Below, in pieces: positions 1 to 7,292 of a DNA stretch of 64,000 nucleotides. Made by a program: the position numbers and the translations under genes. Numbering within the stretch: the stretch's first letter is position 1; every line of letters starts with the position of its first letter. The DNA is from a virus. The notes under the pieces are model-generated. The model had not been told where the DNA came from and did no database searches. It worked only from the letters and a program-made list of their open reading frames with translations. The DNA lies in the IMG/VR virus record IMGVR_UViG_3300023223_000769, positions 1-64,000 of that record. One strand, given 5' to 3'.

Positions 1-101
1 ACAGATAACGGTATATGTAATGAGTGACAGAATGTGGTACCACAATTTGTCACCGTGGGATATGAGACAGGGAAAAGGTAATGGTTGCAAGGGTCAGCAT
101 A

Positions 102-117
102 TGGCACGGTACTTGCT
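102..117 (+). promoter_or_regulatory. sigma-54-type (-24/-12) promoter 1
   Basis: TGGCACG (102-108) and TTGCT (113-117) put the invariant GG (103-104) and GC (115-116) exactly ten bases apart, a full match to the RpoN consensus. The same 19-base block recurs at 11878. Predicted start of transcription is about 128, just before the first small gene. An activator site upstream cannot be judged because the window begins here. Confidence 0.8.
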
Positions 118-130
118 TCTATAAGAAGCT

Positions 131-265
131 ATGAACGGACAAAACAAAAAGAGCTTATACGATATAACCACCAGTGACCAGATACCTACTAGGCTCCTGG
201 TGATAGCAGGGTCAGCAGATGAGGCAAAGGACATAGTAAGGGCAGAGGGGCATAAGGTAGCCTAG
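131..265 (+). CDS. unknown 44-aa protein, first gene after promoter 1
   Basis: Not recognised. The ATG lies about three bases after the start predicted from the sigma-54 promoter, with only a weak AAGAAG run before it, so the message would be nearly leaderless. Soluble, mixed charge, no Cys. It heads the cluster 131-1842. Confidence 0.5.
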   Translation: MNGQNKKSLYDITTSDQIPTRLLVIAGSADEAKDIVRAEGHKVA

Positions 266-313
266 CCTAAGGGACCACCCCGCAGGGAAAAGAATAGAAG
301 GGAAAAAAAGATT

Positions 314-490
314 ATGACTATAACAGACCTCCGCTCCATGACTAGGGACCAGCTACTTAAGGCCCCCCTCAAGCTGAAGGAAGTAACGTACAATACAGAC
401 AGAAGTCAGGTTGTGCTTAAGGATGGAATCTATACAGTGAGTGCGTTGCGTAAGCTGTCGGGTCAGACCACGCTAGTATGGGGTGCATAG
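314..490 (+). CDS. unknown 58-aa protein
   Basis: Not recognised. The start follows a GAAGGG/AAAAAAAG purine stretch. Basic N-terminal half, then a beta-rich C-terminus ending TTLVWGA. Same cluster as the preceding gene, separated by 48 bp. Confidence 0.5.
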   Translation: MTITDLRSMTRDQLLKAPLKLKEVTYNTDRSQVVLKDGIYTVSALRKLSGQTTLVWGA

Positions 491-521
491 TACAAGGGTA
501 CACAGGCACAAAGGAATCATT

Positions 522-755
522 ATGGGTAGAAGAAAGAAGGTAGAGGCACAGGCCCACGCAGCACAGGGTATCCGAGTGGCATGGGTAGGGGAGGGGGGTG
601 TAGTGAAAGAAGAAAAGTATTTTCCAGTGAGTGATAACTACAGGCTTATGAAAGCATTTGTTGCTGTATGCAAGCATATCGAGAGACATCAAAGAGAGAT
701 CATTGAAGGCATTAAATATAAGGGTTATTTACAGGGCAGTAAAGCGCACAAATAA
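522..755 (+). CDS. unknown 77-aa basic protein
   Basis: Starts MGRRKK after AAGGAATCATT; a longer start at 483 lacks a ribosome site and would overlap the previous gene. Basic N-terminus, a short beta segment, then a helical stretch (about 45-68) with HIERHQREIIEG. No family recognised. A C-run/G-run hairpin follows at 768-811. Confidence 0.55.
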   Translation: MGRRKKVEAQAHAAQGIRVAWVGEGGVVKEEKYFPVSDNYRLMKAFVAVCKHIERHQREIIEGIKYKGYLQGSKAHK

Positions 756-767
756 TTGTACAGGAAA

Positions 768-811
768 CCCCCCCATTTTGGAAATTTGAAAATGATTTTG
801 GTGGAGGGGGG
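768..811 (+). terminator. C-run/G-run hairpin, possible terminator
   Basis: Six or seven C (768-774) face six G (806-811); inside, CATTTT (774-779) pairs with AAAATG (789-794). There is no U-run after it, so intrinsic termination is doubtful. It lies in the 100-bp gap between two small genes. Confidence 0.35.
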
Positions 812-878
812 TGGGGACCATTTGATCAACGATTTCAATATATTATAAAATTATAGCATGATATCAGGAAAGGCTAAA

Positions 879-1061
879 ATGGCAGACTTAACAGAAAAGG
901 AACCGGGATGGTTTTTGAGATTTGAGGCAGAGGTAATAAGGCTCGATCCAGGTACGGAGGGTACAATCCATAACAAGGATATTCTCTATTACTATCGGCA
1001 CTATACCTCAGTCGAGGTTGCAGCAAAAAAGTATATCCAAAGTCGAAAGGGAAGATGGTAA
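879..1061 (+). CDS. unknown 60-aa protein
   Basis: ATG 879 is chosen over 858 because AGGAAAGG (866-873) is well spaced from it. Contains WFLRFEAEV and DILYYYRHY segments and a basic tail. No family recognised. The next gene begins one base after the stop. Confidence 0.55.
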   Translation: MADLTEKEPGWFLRFEAEVIRLDPGTEGTIHNKDILYYYRHYTSVEVAAKKYIQSRKGRW

Positions 1062-1062
1062 A

Positions 1063-1185
1063 GTGAAACGAGAAAAGAAAAAATGTGCTAAGTGTGGACG
1101 CATGACCCGTACCACTATGGGAGGGGAAAATTCAGAGGGTGTTTTTATGTGCCACAAACATTGGCCTTATAAAAGGAAAGGGTAG
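1063..1185 (+). CDS. small zinc-ribbon-like protein, 40 aa
   Basis: GTG start immediately after the previous stop. C8-x2-C11 and C30-x2-H33 form a four-ligand zinc site in a lysine-rich chain. Function unknown; one of many mini zinc proteins in this arm. Confidence 0.55.
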   Translation: MKREKKKCAKCGRMTRTTMGGENSEGVFMCHKHWPYKRKG

Positions 1186-1190
1186 TACAA

Positions 1191-1462
1191 ATGGGTAAAA
1201 ATGGGAAGACTCAATCGAGTATTTCTCAGAACGATGCGCTAAAAAAGAGCATACTGATACAGGGGAAGCTTGGGACCTACTGTTGGAATTACAGACGAAA
1301 ATGACAGATATGGTATACGGGTCAGCCAAGCCTCTTACAGAGGTACACGGCGGCGGTGAATGCTCAGAGTGTGGGGTAGATATCCCGGCAGATGAGATCG
1401 ACCTACCCTGTCCAGAATGTGAAGATATCCAGGTGAGATTGAATGAAATGAACAGGGAGTAA
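1191..1462 (+). pseudogene. zinc-ribbon protein gene split by a frameshift in an A-run
   Basis: Frame 1 starts MGKNGKT with a good purine-rich ribosome site but stops at 1304. A second frame without an ATG runs on to 1462 and encodes a convincing protein (DSIEYFSERC, then CSEC and CPEC zinc knuckles). Five A at 1197-1201 sit where the frames must join; a sixth A would give one ORF of about 90 aa beginning MGKKWEDSIEY. It is a sequencing error, a real mutation or programmed slippage; the sequence alone cannot decide. Confidence 0.6.
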
Positions 1463-1463
1463 A

Positions 1464-1583
1464 ATGAAAAAGCTAGGACGTATACCTCTGCCACCTAGGA
1501 CAGGTGGACCACAGACCACGAAGAAAGGTAAAAAGGGGTACAATCGTAAACTCGAAAGGTCTAAAAAGTACAAAGGGGAATAG
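1464..1583 (+). CDS. small basic protein, 39 aa
   Basis: Starts MKKLGRIPLPPRTGGP and continues with a lysine-rich tail. This layout recurs in small phage proteins, but no function is known to me. Start is two bases after the previous stop. Confidence 0.6.
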   Translation: MKKLGRIPLPPRTGGPQTTKKGKKGYNRKLERSKKYKGE

Positions 1584-1584
1584 T

Positions 1585-1842
1585 ATGAAAGAAAAAGAAC
1601 TATTGGCACAGGCCAAAAAAGGGAATCGAGAGACAGAGTTATTGAATGCAGCCAGGTTGATGTTCAAGGCATTGAATAAAGCAGTATGGGTGCCGGATGA
1701 CGTAGCGGCCTTGATAGTGGCAGAGAGAGGCAAACCCTCAGGGTTCGGATTGGCCTATGGGAAGCTGGCCGAGGCCTTAGAAGCCTTTGGGCCAGAGACA
1801 CCAGAAGCTTTAGGTGTGGCGGTTTTCAGGACAATAAAGTAA
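1585..1842 (+). CDS. unknown 85-aa protein
   Basis: ATG 1585 follows AAAGGGGAATAGT; the 1504 start would overlap the neighbour. Mostly helical: LLNAARLMFKALNKA, then an acidic, alanine-rich C-half (KLAEALEAFGPETPEAL). No family recognised. Last gene before promoter 2. Confidence 0.6.
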   Translation: MKEKELLAQAKKGNRETELLNAARLMFKALNKAVWVPDDVAALIVAERGKPSGFGLAYGKLAEALEAFGPETPEALGVAVFRTIK

Positions 1843-1879
1843 CAAAGTTTGGTACGATGCCAGGAAATGGTTGCCCTAT

Positions 1880-1893
1880 TGTGCAAAAGCACA
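1880..1893 (+). promoter_or_regulatory. palindrome upstream of promoter 2
   Basis: TGTGC-AAAA-GCACA is a perfect inverted repeat about 40 bp upstream of the -24 element. Sigma-54 promoters need an activator that usually binds dyad sites upstream, so this is a candidate site by inference only. It could also be a terminator stem for the preceding gene. Confidence 0.35.
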
Positions 1894-1924
1894 TAACGGG
1901 CCTTGGATTTAAAGGGTTTTTTCT

Positions 1925-1940
1925 TGGCATGGACCTTGCT
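1925..1940 (+). promoter_or_regulatory. sigma-54-type promoter 2
   Basis: TGGCATG-GACC-TTGCT: GG 1926-1927 and GC 1938-1939 are ten bases apart. A T-tract precedes it. The 28 bases 1912-1939 recur with one change at 8811-8838. Predicted start is about 1951, which fits the AAAGGAGC ribosome site and ATG at 1981. Confidence 0.8.
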
Positions 1941-1980
1941 TCTATAGTACAGCATGAGCGACACAAAAAAGGAGCAAAAC

Positions 1981-2154
1981 ATGAGCATATACAATCCTTG
2001 GGAAGATTTTGAGTATGCGATAGCCACAGAGAGAGTGAATCAGGAGCTTTATGACCGGGAACAGGATTCACTATGGGAGTCCAACAGGTGTCCAGATTGT
2101 GGCGTACACGGAGAGATTAAGGGACATATGACATGCCAGTATCCAGAGGACTAA
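1981..2154 (+). CDS. small zinc-finger-like protein, 57 aa
   Basis: ATG 1981 is preferred to 1954 because the predicted transcript starts near 1951 and AAAGGAG precedes 1981. Acidic helical N-half, then C37-x2-C40 with H49 and C52 as a possible zinc site. Unknown function. First gene of the long operon 1981-8748. Confidence 0.65.
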   Translation: MSIYNPWEDFEYAIATERVNQELYDREQDSLWESNRCPDCGVHGEIKGHMTCQYPED

Positions 2155-2171
2155 AAAAGGAGCAAAGGAAC

Positions 2172-2351
2172 ATGAGCGAATATATCGATCCAGAATTTAA
2201 CGATGCGGTTAACGATGCAGCAAAAACGGCCAGCAAAGCACGAAAGGCTAAGGTCCGTAGGGCCATGAGAAAAGAGATCGATGCGGCCATGAGGGACATA
2301 GGCCTTACAAAGGTGCGGGGGGCCGTAAGTGGAAAGGTATATTGGGAGTAG
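2172..2351 (+). CDS. small phage protein, 59 aa, VRGAVSG type
   Basis: SD AAAAGGAG. Acidic start (MSEYIDPEF), a highly charged alanine/lysine helix, then IGLTKVRGAVSGKVYWE. That C-terminal signature looks familiar from small proteins of many tailed phages, but I know no function for it. Confidence 0.65.
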   Translation: MSEYIDPEFNDAVNDAAKTASKARKAKVRRAMRKEIDAAMRDIGLTKVRGAVSGKVYWE

Positions 2352-2356
2352 GGGCC

Positions 2357-2533
2357 ATGGAAAACATACAAGAAATAACGGGCATAGTACCTCTAACCAG
2401 GAGGGCAAAAAACAGGGTACGGGAACACGGTAACGTGTTTTGGGTACGCAAGGAAACGGCTACGGAAATCTTGGTGGTTTCCCTGGATCGAGAATGGTTC
2501 GGTTGGTTTACAAAAGGAAAGGACATAGAATAA
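2357..2533 (+). CDS. unknown 58-aa protein
   Basis: ATG 2357 has GGGGCC just upstream and avoids overlap with the previous gene. Basic centre, then hydrophobic beta segment (TEILVVSLDREWFGWF). Unknown. Its TAA shares an A with the next ATG. Confidence 0.55.
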   Translation: MENIQEITGIVPLTRRAKNRVREHGNVFWVRKETATEILVVSLDREWFGWFTKGKDIE

Positions 2534-2868
2534 TGGCTATCATAATCGCTAGGTTTAACGGACATTGCAGGGCCGAGTGTGGCAAGAAAATTGCCAAGGG
2601 TGACAAGATTGTACACCGGGGGCCTTTCAAGTCATGGCATGTAGATTGTTACGATAAGACCGGGGCGGTTACCGGGGTGTACGGTGTTGATCCTGGGAAT
2701 GCGGCAGAGATCGCCTTAGCAAGGCGGGAGACTTCCAGGGACAACCGGGAGTATCAGCAGGGGGTACGGGACTACGAAAATTGGAAGTTTAATCAATCGA
2801 TTTATGGCGAAGAGGCAGCAGAGGCCATGGAAATAGAACGAGAGTTGAAGGAAGGTTGGGATTATTAG
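2533..2868 (+). CDS. treble-clef-like zinc protein, 111 aa
   Basis: C12-x3-C16 followed by WHVDC (H36-x2-C39) resembles the zinc knuckle of PARP/LIM-type fingers. The C-terminal two thirds are charged and helical (RRETSRDNREYQQGVRDYE). The ATG overlaps the previous stop, which implies translational coupling. Function unknown. Confidence 0.65.
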   Translation: MAIIIARFNGHCRAECGKKIAKGDKIVHRGPFKSWHVDCYDKTGAVTGVYGVDPGNAAEIALARRETSRDNREYQQGVRDYENWKFNQSIYGEEAAEAMEIERELKEGWDY

Positions 2869-2869
2869 T

Positions 2870-3058
2870 ATGTGGGAACGTCATACAGGGATAGTGGATT
2901 TTGAATGTCCACAGTGTAAGCAGATTACTACGGGGGAGGCCTTGGAAACCTTACCGGATAACAGTACAAAGGGAACATCGTTTAATAAACTTTTCCTTTG
3001 TGGACATAAGGCGAATTTAATTACGGATAGCGTTATAAGACATTGGAGGTCGATTTAA
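2870..3058 (+). CDS. small zinc-ribbon protein, 62 aa
   Basis: C13-x2-C16 and C44-x-H46 are the likely zinc ligands. Starts one base after the previous stop. Unknown function. Confidence 0.6.
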   Translation: MWERHTGIVDFECPQCKQITTGEALETLPDNSTKGTSFNKLFLCGHKANLITDSVIRHWRSI

Positions 3059-3059
3059 A

Positions 3060-3281
3060 ATGTTAAAGGTTCACATATATCACGGTAACGGAAAGTCAGC
3101 TACCATTAAGGCAAGCGAAATGATAGGCCTTACGATCCTCAGACAGGATAGCGTATCAGATAAGGATGAGGCAAGGAGTGTTAGGCCTAAGGGTCAACAG
3201 CTAGTCATGTTGGAAGTTACTGAGGCCGATGGAGAGTTGTTTATTTCGAATCTGAGAACAGACGAAAAAATTAAACTCTAA
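3060..3281 (+). CDS. unknown 73-aa protein
   Basis: Compact, beta-rich, no Cys (KVHIYHGNGKSATIKASEM at the start). ATG is two bases after the previous stop. No family recognised. Confidence 0.6.
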   Translation: MLKVHIYHGNGKSATIKASEMIGLTILRQDSVSDKDEARSVRPKGQQLVMLEVTEADGELFISNLRTDEKIKL

Positions 3282-3308
3282 ATTTTTTTTGGATCGGAGA
3301 ACAGGACA

Positions 3309-3545
3309 ATGATTAACAGGTATGCAGGAATTTGTCAGGTATGCGGCACGAATGTTAAGCCCAATGCCGGTACTACCCAAAGGCCTAGGGGGGCCAAAAG
3401 GTGGTATGTGTATTGCTCTACACATTCCGCAGACCATTCACAGATGGTCCATACTTTTTATTTTCCTAGCACTGGACACACTGCGTATCGCAATGCTAGG
3501 GGCAGGTGCGAAGATGCCCCATGTTGCGGGTGCTGCACAATTTAA
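3309..3545 (+). CDS. Cys-rich small protein, 78 aa
   Basis: C9-x2-C12 with C36-x2-H39 form a probable zinc site. The tail CEDAPCCGCCTI adds five Cys, a second metal- or redox-type cluster. Unknown function. Confidence 0.6.
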   Translation: MINRYAGICQVCGTNVKPNAGTTQRPRGAKRWYVYCSTHSADHSQMVHTFYFPSTGHTAYRNARGRCEDAPCCGCCTI

Positions 3546-3560
3546 TTGAAAGGATCGAAA

Positions 3561-3803
3561 ATGGAAAACAGAGATTGGTACGTTAGGTCAAAATTTGCTA
3601 GTGTGTCAAATTACAATGGGGCCGAGGGGCCAAAGTTGAAAACCCAAGGGTGCGGGTGTTGCAGTAGGGAAGTGATTTTGACTGAGGAAAATTTGACTGA
3701 GGCAATTGTAGACACAGAAAATTTTGCCTCTGAGTTGAAGGCAATAAAGGCATCTATCGATTGGGCAGATGTTGAAAAACAGGCAAAGGAATATAACGAG
3801 TAA
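3561..3803 (+). CDS. unknown 80-aa protein with CGCC motif
   Basis: ATG 3561 follows AAAGGATCG; the TTG at 3546 is less likely. QGCGCCSREV (C31, C33, C34) suggests metal binding. C-terminal half is acidic and helical. Unknown. Confidence 0.6.
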   Translation: MENRDWYVRSKFASVSNYNGAEGPKLKTQGCGCCSREVILTEENLTEAIVDTENFASELKAIKASIDWADVEKQAKEYNE

Positions 3804-3806
3804 ATT

Positions 3807-4340
3807 ATGGAAATGTCAGAGATACGCAGGACAGTCATAGACAAGGTTAACGAAACTTTGACCACGTTGGATTGCAGCAGGTTTCCGTTTACCATCGTCT
3901 ATAAGAGACTAGGGGGCCGTTATGGATTCTATTCTCCTAAGACGAATACCTTAGTATTCGATCCGTTGTACATTCGTCAGAATTTTGAGAGGTACCTGGA
4001 AATCGTTGTGCCTCACGAGACTTGTCATTTGGTCCAGACACTAAAGTATGGGGATATCGATAAGGCGCACGGTTTCGTATGGCAGGGTTTAATGCGTCAG
4101 GTTGGTTTAAGGCCGGATAGGGTTATTGGAGGTTTCGAAACGATACCTATGCGAAAAGTTAAAACGGTACCTTATACGTGTGGGTGTAGGGAGTGGCCTT
4201 TTACAAAAAAGCGTATTAATAATGATCTACGGTTTCAACAGAAGCTGGCAGAGAAAAATAAAATGGTCAGACCACGTTATAGTTGTCCGTTATGTAAGCG
4301 GAGAATTAGACCGGTGGGGGAGGAGATAAATGCAAATTAA
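3807..4340 (+). CDS. SprT-like zinc metalloprotease
   Basis: 177 aa. HETCH (70-74) is the HExxH catalytic site and H88 in the HGFVWQ segment is the likely third zinc ligand, the SprT/Spartan arrangement. A C-terminal zinc ribbon follows (C125-x-C127 and C160-x2-C163), also usual for SprT proteins. Cellular SprT-type proteases cut DNA-bound proteins; the phage substrate is unknown. It overlaps the next gene by 11 bp. Confidence 0.8.
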   Translation: MEMSEIRRTVIDKVNETLTTLDCSRFPFTIVYKRLGGRYGFYSPKTNTLVFDPLYIRQNFERYLEIVVPHETCHLVQTLKYGDIDKAHGFVWQGLMRQVGLRPDRVIGGFETIPMRKVKTVPYTCGCREWPFTKKRINNDLRFQQKLAEKNKMVRPRYSCPLCKRRIRPVGEEINAN

Positions 4341-4590
4341 TTTAGGTATCAAAATAAAGCAGATTGACATAGGTGAAGTTTTGAATGCATTTTACAGATA
4401 CGTCTATGTCTTAGGTTTCAGTGGTAACCTTAAGAGTAGGGAATGGTATACAGGCTATGCGTGTGCCTTGAGGGATGCGGAGATTATAAGTCACGCTACC
4501 TGGGATGAGTTAACCAACAGGATTAACGATGATCGGCTTTTTAAGGCCATGGACCGTTACAATAGAGCTATAACGTCAGTGGTTGATTAA
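4330..4590 (+). CDS. unknown 86-aa protein
   Basis: Starts inside the end of the SprT-like gene, after GGAGGAG. Helical, no Cys motif (VLNAFYRYVYVLGFSGN). Unknown. Confidence 0.55.
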   Translation: MQINLGIKIKQIDIGEVLNAFYRYVYVLGFSGNLKSREWYTGYACALRDAEIISHATWDELTNRINDDRLFKAMDRYNRAITSVVD

Positions 4591-4602
4591 GGAGAAAGTA
4601 TA

Positions 4603-4839
4603 ATGGTTAATTTAGAAGATATTGGTGATGTAGTTACAATAATAAATGCAGATCGAAAGATCGATGCCATCAAGAGGGCCAGAGAACTTTTTAACCTGCC
4701 TCTGATTACGGCAAAGTGTTTTGTCGAGACATTGCAAATTATCAACGGCAGTGCGCTTTGTCCACATTGCCATGTGATAATCGATCCTAACGAAATGCGG
4801 ATACCCGCTACCATTAGTATTCGGAGGGGCAGGGGTTAG
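4603..4839 (+). CDS. small protein with an L7/L12 C-terminal-like segment
   Basis: 78 aa. Residues about 19-44 (KIDAIKRARELFNLPLITAK, then FVE) echo the ribosomal L7/L12 C-terminal pattern (IKxVR...GLxLKEAKxLVE). A CPHC pair follows. In bacteria that surface of L7/L12 recruits translation GTPases; whether this protein does anything similar is a guess from local similarity. Confidence 0.55.
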   Translation: MVNLEDIGDVVTIINADRKIDAIKRARELFNLPLITAKCFVETLQIINGSALCPHCHVIIDPNEMRIPATISIRRGRG

Positions 4840-4842
4840 ATA

Positions 4843-5154
4843 ATGTTTGATTTAGAATACGATACAAAATTTGGTTTGCATAGTGACATTCCCATCTGTT
4901 GTATAGTGGCCTATACTACGGATAACATGCCCCCTCCCGCAGGTAGGGTATGGAATTATCGTCCCTGTTGGGAATGTTTTTTAAGAGGAAAATGGGTTAG
5001 TATCCATCTTTGTACTAGGGGATGTAAAAGTTTTTTGAAGTCTATAGGGTTAACAAGTGATCGTTATTTAAAGGGTCTAAAAACAAAAAAGGAGATGAGA
5101 AAATGGAAAACACAGAGAACAAAAAGCCAGAGAGAAATGAGAAGAAACAAGTAA
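4843..5154 (+). CDS. Cys-rich protein, 103 aa
   Basis: C19-C20, C42-x2-C45, C57 and C61 suggest zinc sites. The last 30 residues are strongly basic, and their coding bases overlap the next gene in another frame, so the real C-terminus may be less conserved. Unknown function. Confidence 0.5.
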   Translation: MFDLEYDTKFGLHSDIPICCIVAYTTDNMPPPAGRVWNYRPCWECFLRGKWVSIHLCTRGCKSFLKSIGLTSDRYLKGLKTKKEMRKWKTQRTKSQREMRRNK

Positions 5155-5276
5155 TGGGCAAGCATCAATCGAATTATGCTCGTAAGACTATTTACCTCAA
5201 GGGTCTTAGTCGGCGCACTGGTTATAGGGTATTCGGTTTCGAGGTTCCTTTCCCTAAGCCTTGGACGGTGAAATAA
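5103..5276 (+). CDS. small basic protein, 57 aa
   Basis: A strong AAAAAAGGAG precedes the ATG. Charged N-terminus, then a basic core (RRTGYRVFGFEVPFPKPW). It overlaps the end of the previous ORF by 52 bp, and its stop overlaps the next ATG. Unknown. Confidence 0.55.
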   Translation: MENTENKKPERNEKKQVMGKHQSNYARKTIYLKGLSRRTGYRVFGFEVPFPKPWTVK

Positions 5277-5533
5277 TGGGTACAAGAAAACCGGCAGAGC
5301 CAAGGATGAGCAGTGGCCGTGTAGGTCGTTATAATGAGTACGTTGAGTGGCGAGTAGGTAAACATCAAATCGTATGGGTTGCCCAAAGGGGTGCCGAGGG
5401 ATTTTGGTTTATCTATGAAGTGCATCCTGGGGGCATGGGTATGGTAAAAACACTTGCGTCTTTTGCTCCGTTGCAAAAGACACAGGCGGTAGAGTTCGCA
5501 CGTCAACAGGCAGAGAATATGTTTTGGGGGTAA
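5276..5533 (+). CDS. unknown 85-aa protein
   Basis: ATG 5276 overlaps the previous TAA. Basic start, aromatic beta-rich core (HQIVWVAQRGAEGFWFIYEV), helical end. Unknown. Confidence 0.6.
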   Translation: MGTRKPAEPRMSSGRVGRYNEYVEWRVGKHQIVWVAQRGAEGFWFIYEVHPGGMGMVKTLASFAPLQKTQAVEFARQQAENMFWG

Positions 5534-5535
5534 TC

Positions 5536-5739
5536 ATGGATAAGATCCAGAAGCTTTACAAAAAGACATTGGCCTTGGTGCCAGAGGTCCGAGAGGAAAT
5601 TTGCGATCATTCCTGCGGTGGACATTATACAGGGTCGATGCCTTGCACCGGCAGGATAGCGTGTTTCATGTGTGGAGTTACGTTAGATGAAAAGGGCATG
5701 GTCCAGGACGTAAAAAAGAAATGGATGCAACTGATCTAA
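5536..5739 (+). CDS. Cys/His-rich small protein, 67 aa
   Basis: C23, H25, C27, H30, C37 and C43-x2-C46 form one or two zinc sites. ATG 5536 is preferred over 5524. Unknown function. Confidence 0.55.
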   Translation: MDKIQKLYKKTLALVPEVREEICDHSCGGHYTGSMPCTGRIACFMCGVTLDEKGMVQDVKKKWMQLI

Positions 5740-5924
5740 TGGAACATTATACGTTAGATAAAAAACAGCGTGATTTTTTACATGACCTCCTGGAAAAGAA
5801 TATACAACGTCCATTAGGTATAGCACGAAATCTATGGCTAATGGATTTGGTGATGTTGTTTGACAGTACGAATGACAAAATAATTATCGTAAAGGGAGAT
5901 AAGAATGAAAACATCAATGGTTGA
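5739..5924 (+). CDS. unknown 61-aa protein
   Basis: The ATG shares bases with the previous stop; an in-frame ATG at 5721 is an alternative with slightly better purines upstream. Helical (KKQRDFLHDLLEKNIQ), no Cys. Unknown. Confidence 0.5.
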   Translation: MEHYTLDKKQRDFLHDLLEKNIQRPLGIARNLWLMDLVMLFDSTNDKIIIVKGDKNENING

Positions 5925-6147
5925 TTTTCTTCCTGGGGATGGCAAGACATACGTGGTCGAGGTTGCCTATATTCATCAGAATGCGGTAGACGTTAATAGT
6001 CTCTGTGCTTTTTGTCATGGTGATCCGTGTGCGGAAGAGTATCCAGAAAATCCATTATCATCTATGATCGGGTACTACCGGGATAGCTGCAAGGATCAAG
6101 GTTACACATTCGAAACGTGTCCTATGTGTAGCGGGAGGCCTTCATGA
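5905..6147 (+). CDS. Cys-rich zinc protein, 80 aa
   Basis: Two C-x2-C pairs (34/37 and 72/75) plus C42 and C62. SD AAAGGGAG. It overlaps the end of the previous gene by 20 bp. Unknown function. Confidence 0.6.
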   Translation: MKTSMVDFLPGDGKTYVVEVAYIHQNAVDVNSLCAFCHGDPCAEEYPENPLSSMIGYYRDSCKDQGYTFETCPMCSGRPS

Positions 6148-6380
6148 ATAGATGGCATGAGATATCGAAGGAAACGTATCGGGCGATTTATACAGAGTTG
6201 TTAGATGAACTACATGTCTTTGGTACTATCACTAATCTTGGTGCGCCAGTTATGCCGGATCTACCAAAGATGATACTAACTGAGTGGGGTTTTAAAGACG
6301 AAGATTTTCCGTTGATTAAAAGTGAGATCACAGAAGAGGGTAAAAAGTTTTACATCATAAAGGCAGGGAGTTTTGTATGA
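6144..6380 (+). CDS. unknown 78-aa protein
   Basis: ATGA overlap with the previous gene. Helical N-half, acidic, with a Lys-rich C-terminus. No family recognised. Confidence 0.55.
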   Translation: MNRWHEISKETYRAIYTELLDELHVFGTITNLGAPVMPDLPKMILTEWGFKDEDFPLIKSEITEEGKKFYIIKAGSFV

Positions 6381-6514
6381 TCGAGTTTACAATCGTGTGT
6401 ATAACTTTGACCGTGGTTTACTTGGTATCAGCATTGCCAGAGTTTTTTCTTGGTTATTACGGAATAAGTTTTGGGATTTCTGCATACCTTTATACGTATA
6501 TAGTTTTTGATTGA
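6377..6514 (+). CDS. small membrane protein, 45 aa
   Basis: Two hydrophobic stretches (about 4-24 and 27-44) predict one or two membrane helices. ATGA overlap with the previous gene. Unknown function. Confidence 0.5.
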   Translation: MIEFTIVCITLTVVYLVSALPEFFLGYYGISFGISAYLYTYIVFD

Positions 6515-6526
6515 GGGGAAAGAAAA

Positions 6527-6994
6527 ATGTTTACGCAAAAACAATTGAGACTAATTCATTTCTGTGCAGTGGAAGTAGACCGTCAGGAAGATGCGCCTAG
6601 AAGGGTATCTGACATGCTCCATGCGTGGAATGAGGTAGCTAAGGATATACGGCAGGGCCGTAGTCATAGAGCAATCTGTGGAATGTTAACTACTCAGTAT
6701 GTTCAGTACATTGCACTAAAGACACAACCGGATAAGGGCGTGTATCGTGCAGGGCCGGTAGTTATTCACCATCGAGCAGTTGGGCCTAGCCATACGGAGA
6801 TTCCGAGGCTCATGGGAACTTTGTTCGCCATGCCGACATTGAATGCTCTTACACCTTTGCAGGTGTATATCGAGTTCGAAAAGATTCATCCGTTTTCAGA
6901 CGGTAATGGTCGAGTGGGTTTGATTATTTTTAATGCTTTGAACGGATCTATTGAGACTCCGTTAAGGCCAAACGTTGGAAACGTTTTTGCATAG
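6527..6994 (+). CDS. Fic-domain protein
   Basis: 155 aa. HPFSDGNGR (121-129) is the Fic core; its His is the catalytic base for transferring AMP or another nucleotide/phosphate group to target hydroxyls. YRAGPVVI (about 73-80) fits the preceding Fic flap. The usual second Arg after GNGR is absent (VGL instead), so activity may differ or be lost. No separate inhibitory helix motif is evident. SD GGGGAAAG. Its place among mini-genes suggests a host-modifying role, which is inference. Confidence 0.8.
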   Translation: MFTQKQLRLIHFCAVEVDRQEDAPRRVSDMLHAWNEVAKDIRQGRSHRAICGMLTTQYVQYIALKTQPDKGVYRAGPVVIHHRAVGPSHTEIPRLMGTLFAMPTLNALTPLQVYIEFEKIHPFSDGNGRVGLIIFNALNGSIETPLRPNVGNVFA

Positions 6995-7003
6995 GAGAAA
7001 AAT

Positions 7004-7291
7004 ATGGAAAATAAAATATACAGAGTATTTGTGACACGGCATTTTATAGCTGTTAAATGGTATGATGTTGTGGCGACAAGTCCAAAGAAAGCAGGAAGGT
7101 TGGGAGAGAAAGCAGCTAAAGAATATTCCAAGGGGGCCGATGTTCGATCAGAGGCTACGGACAATCACTGGCATTCGGATGAACCTATGGAGATAGGGTG
7201 TCTTGGCTATGGTGGTGAGAATGGCGAGTACACAGAGGAATTGAAAGAGGTTATAAACGTTCCTGGGGCATGGGAATCGAAAGGGGTTTAA
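7004..7291 (+). CDS. unknown 95-aa protein
   Basis: SD AGGAG. Beta-rich start with a transducer-like pattern (YRVFVTRHF, then KWYDVVATSPKKAGRL), acidic C-half. Unknown. Confidence 0.6.
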   Translation: MENKIYRVFVTRHFIAVKWYDVVATSPKKAGRLGEKAAKEYSKGADVRSEATDNHWHSDEPMEIGCLGYGGENGEYTEELKEVINVPGAWESKGV

Positions 7292-7292
7292 G

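Noticed and set aside
20-124. 34-codon ORF at the left edge
   Set aside because: No ribosome site and it contains sigma-54 promoter 1.
2636-2651. TGGCATGTAGATTGTT, sigma-54-like
   Set aside because: GT instead of GC at -12 and inside a gene.
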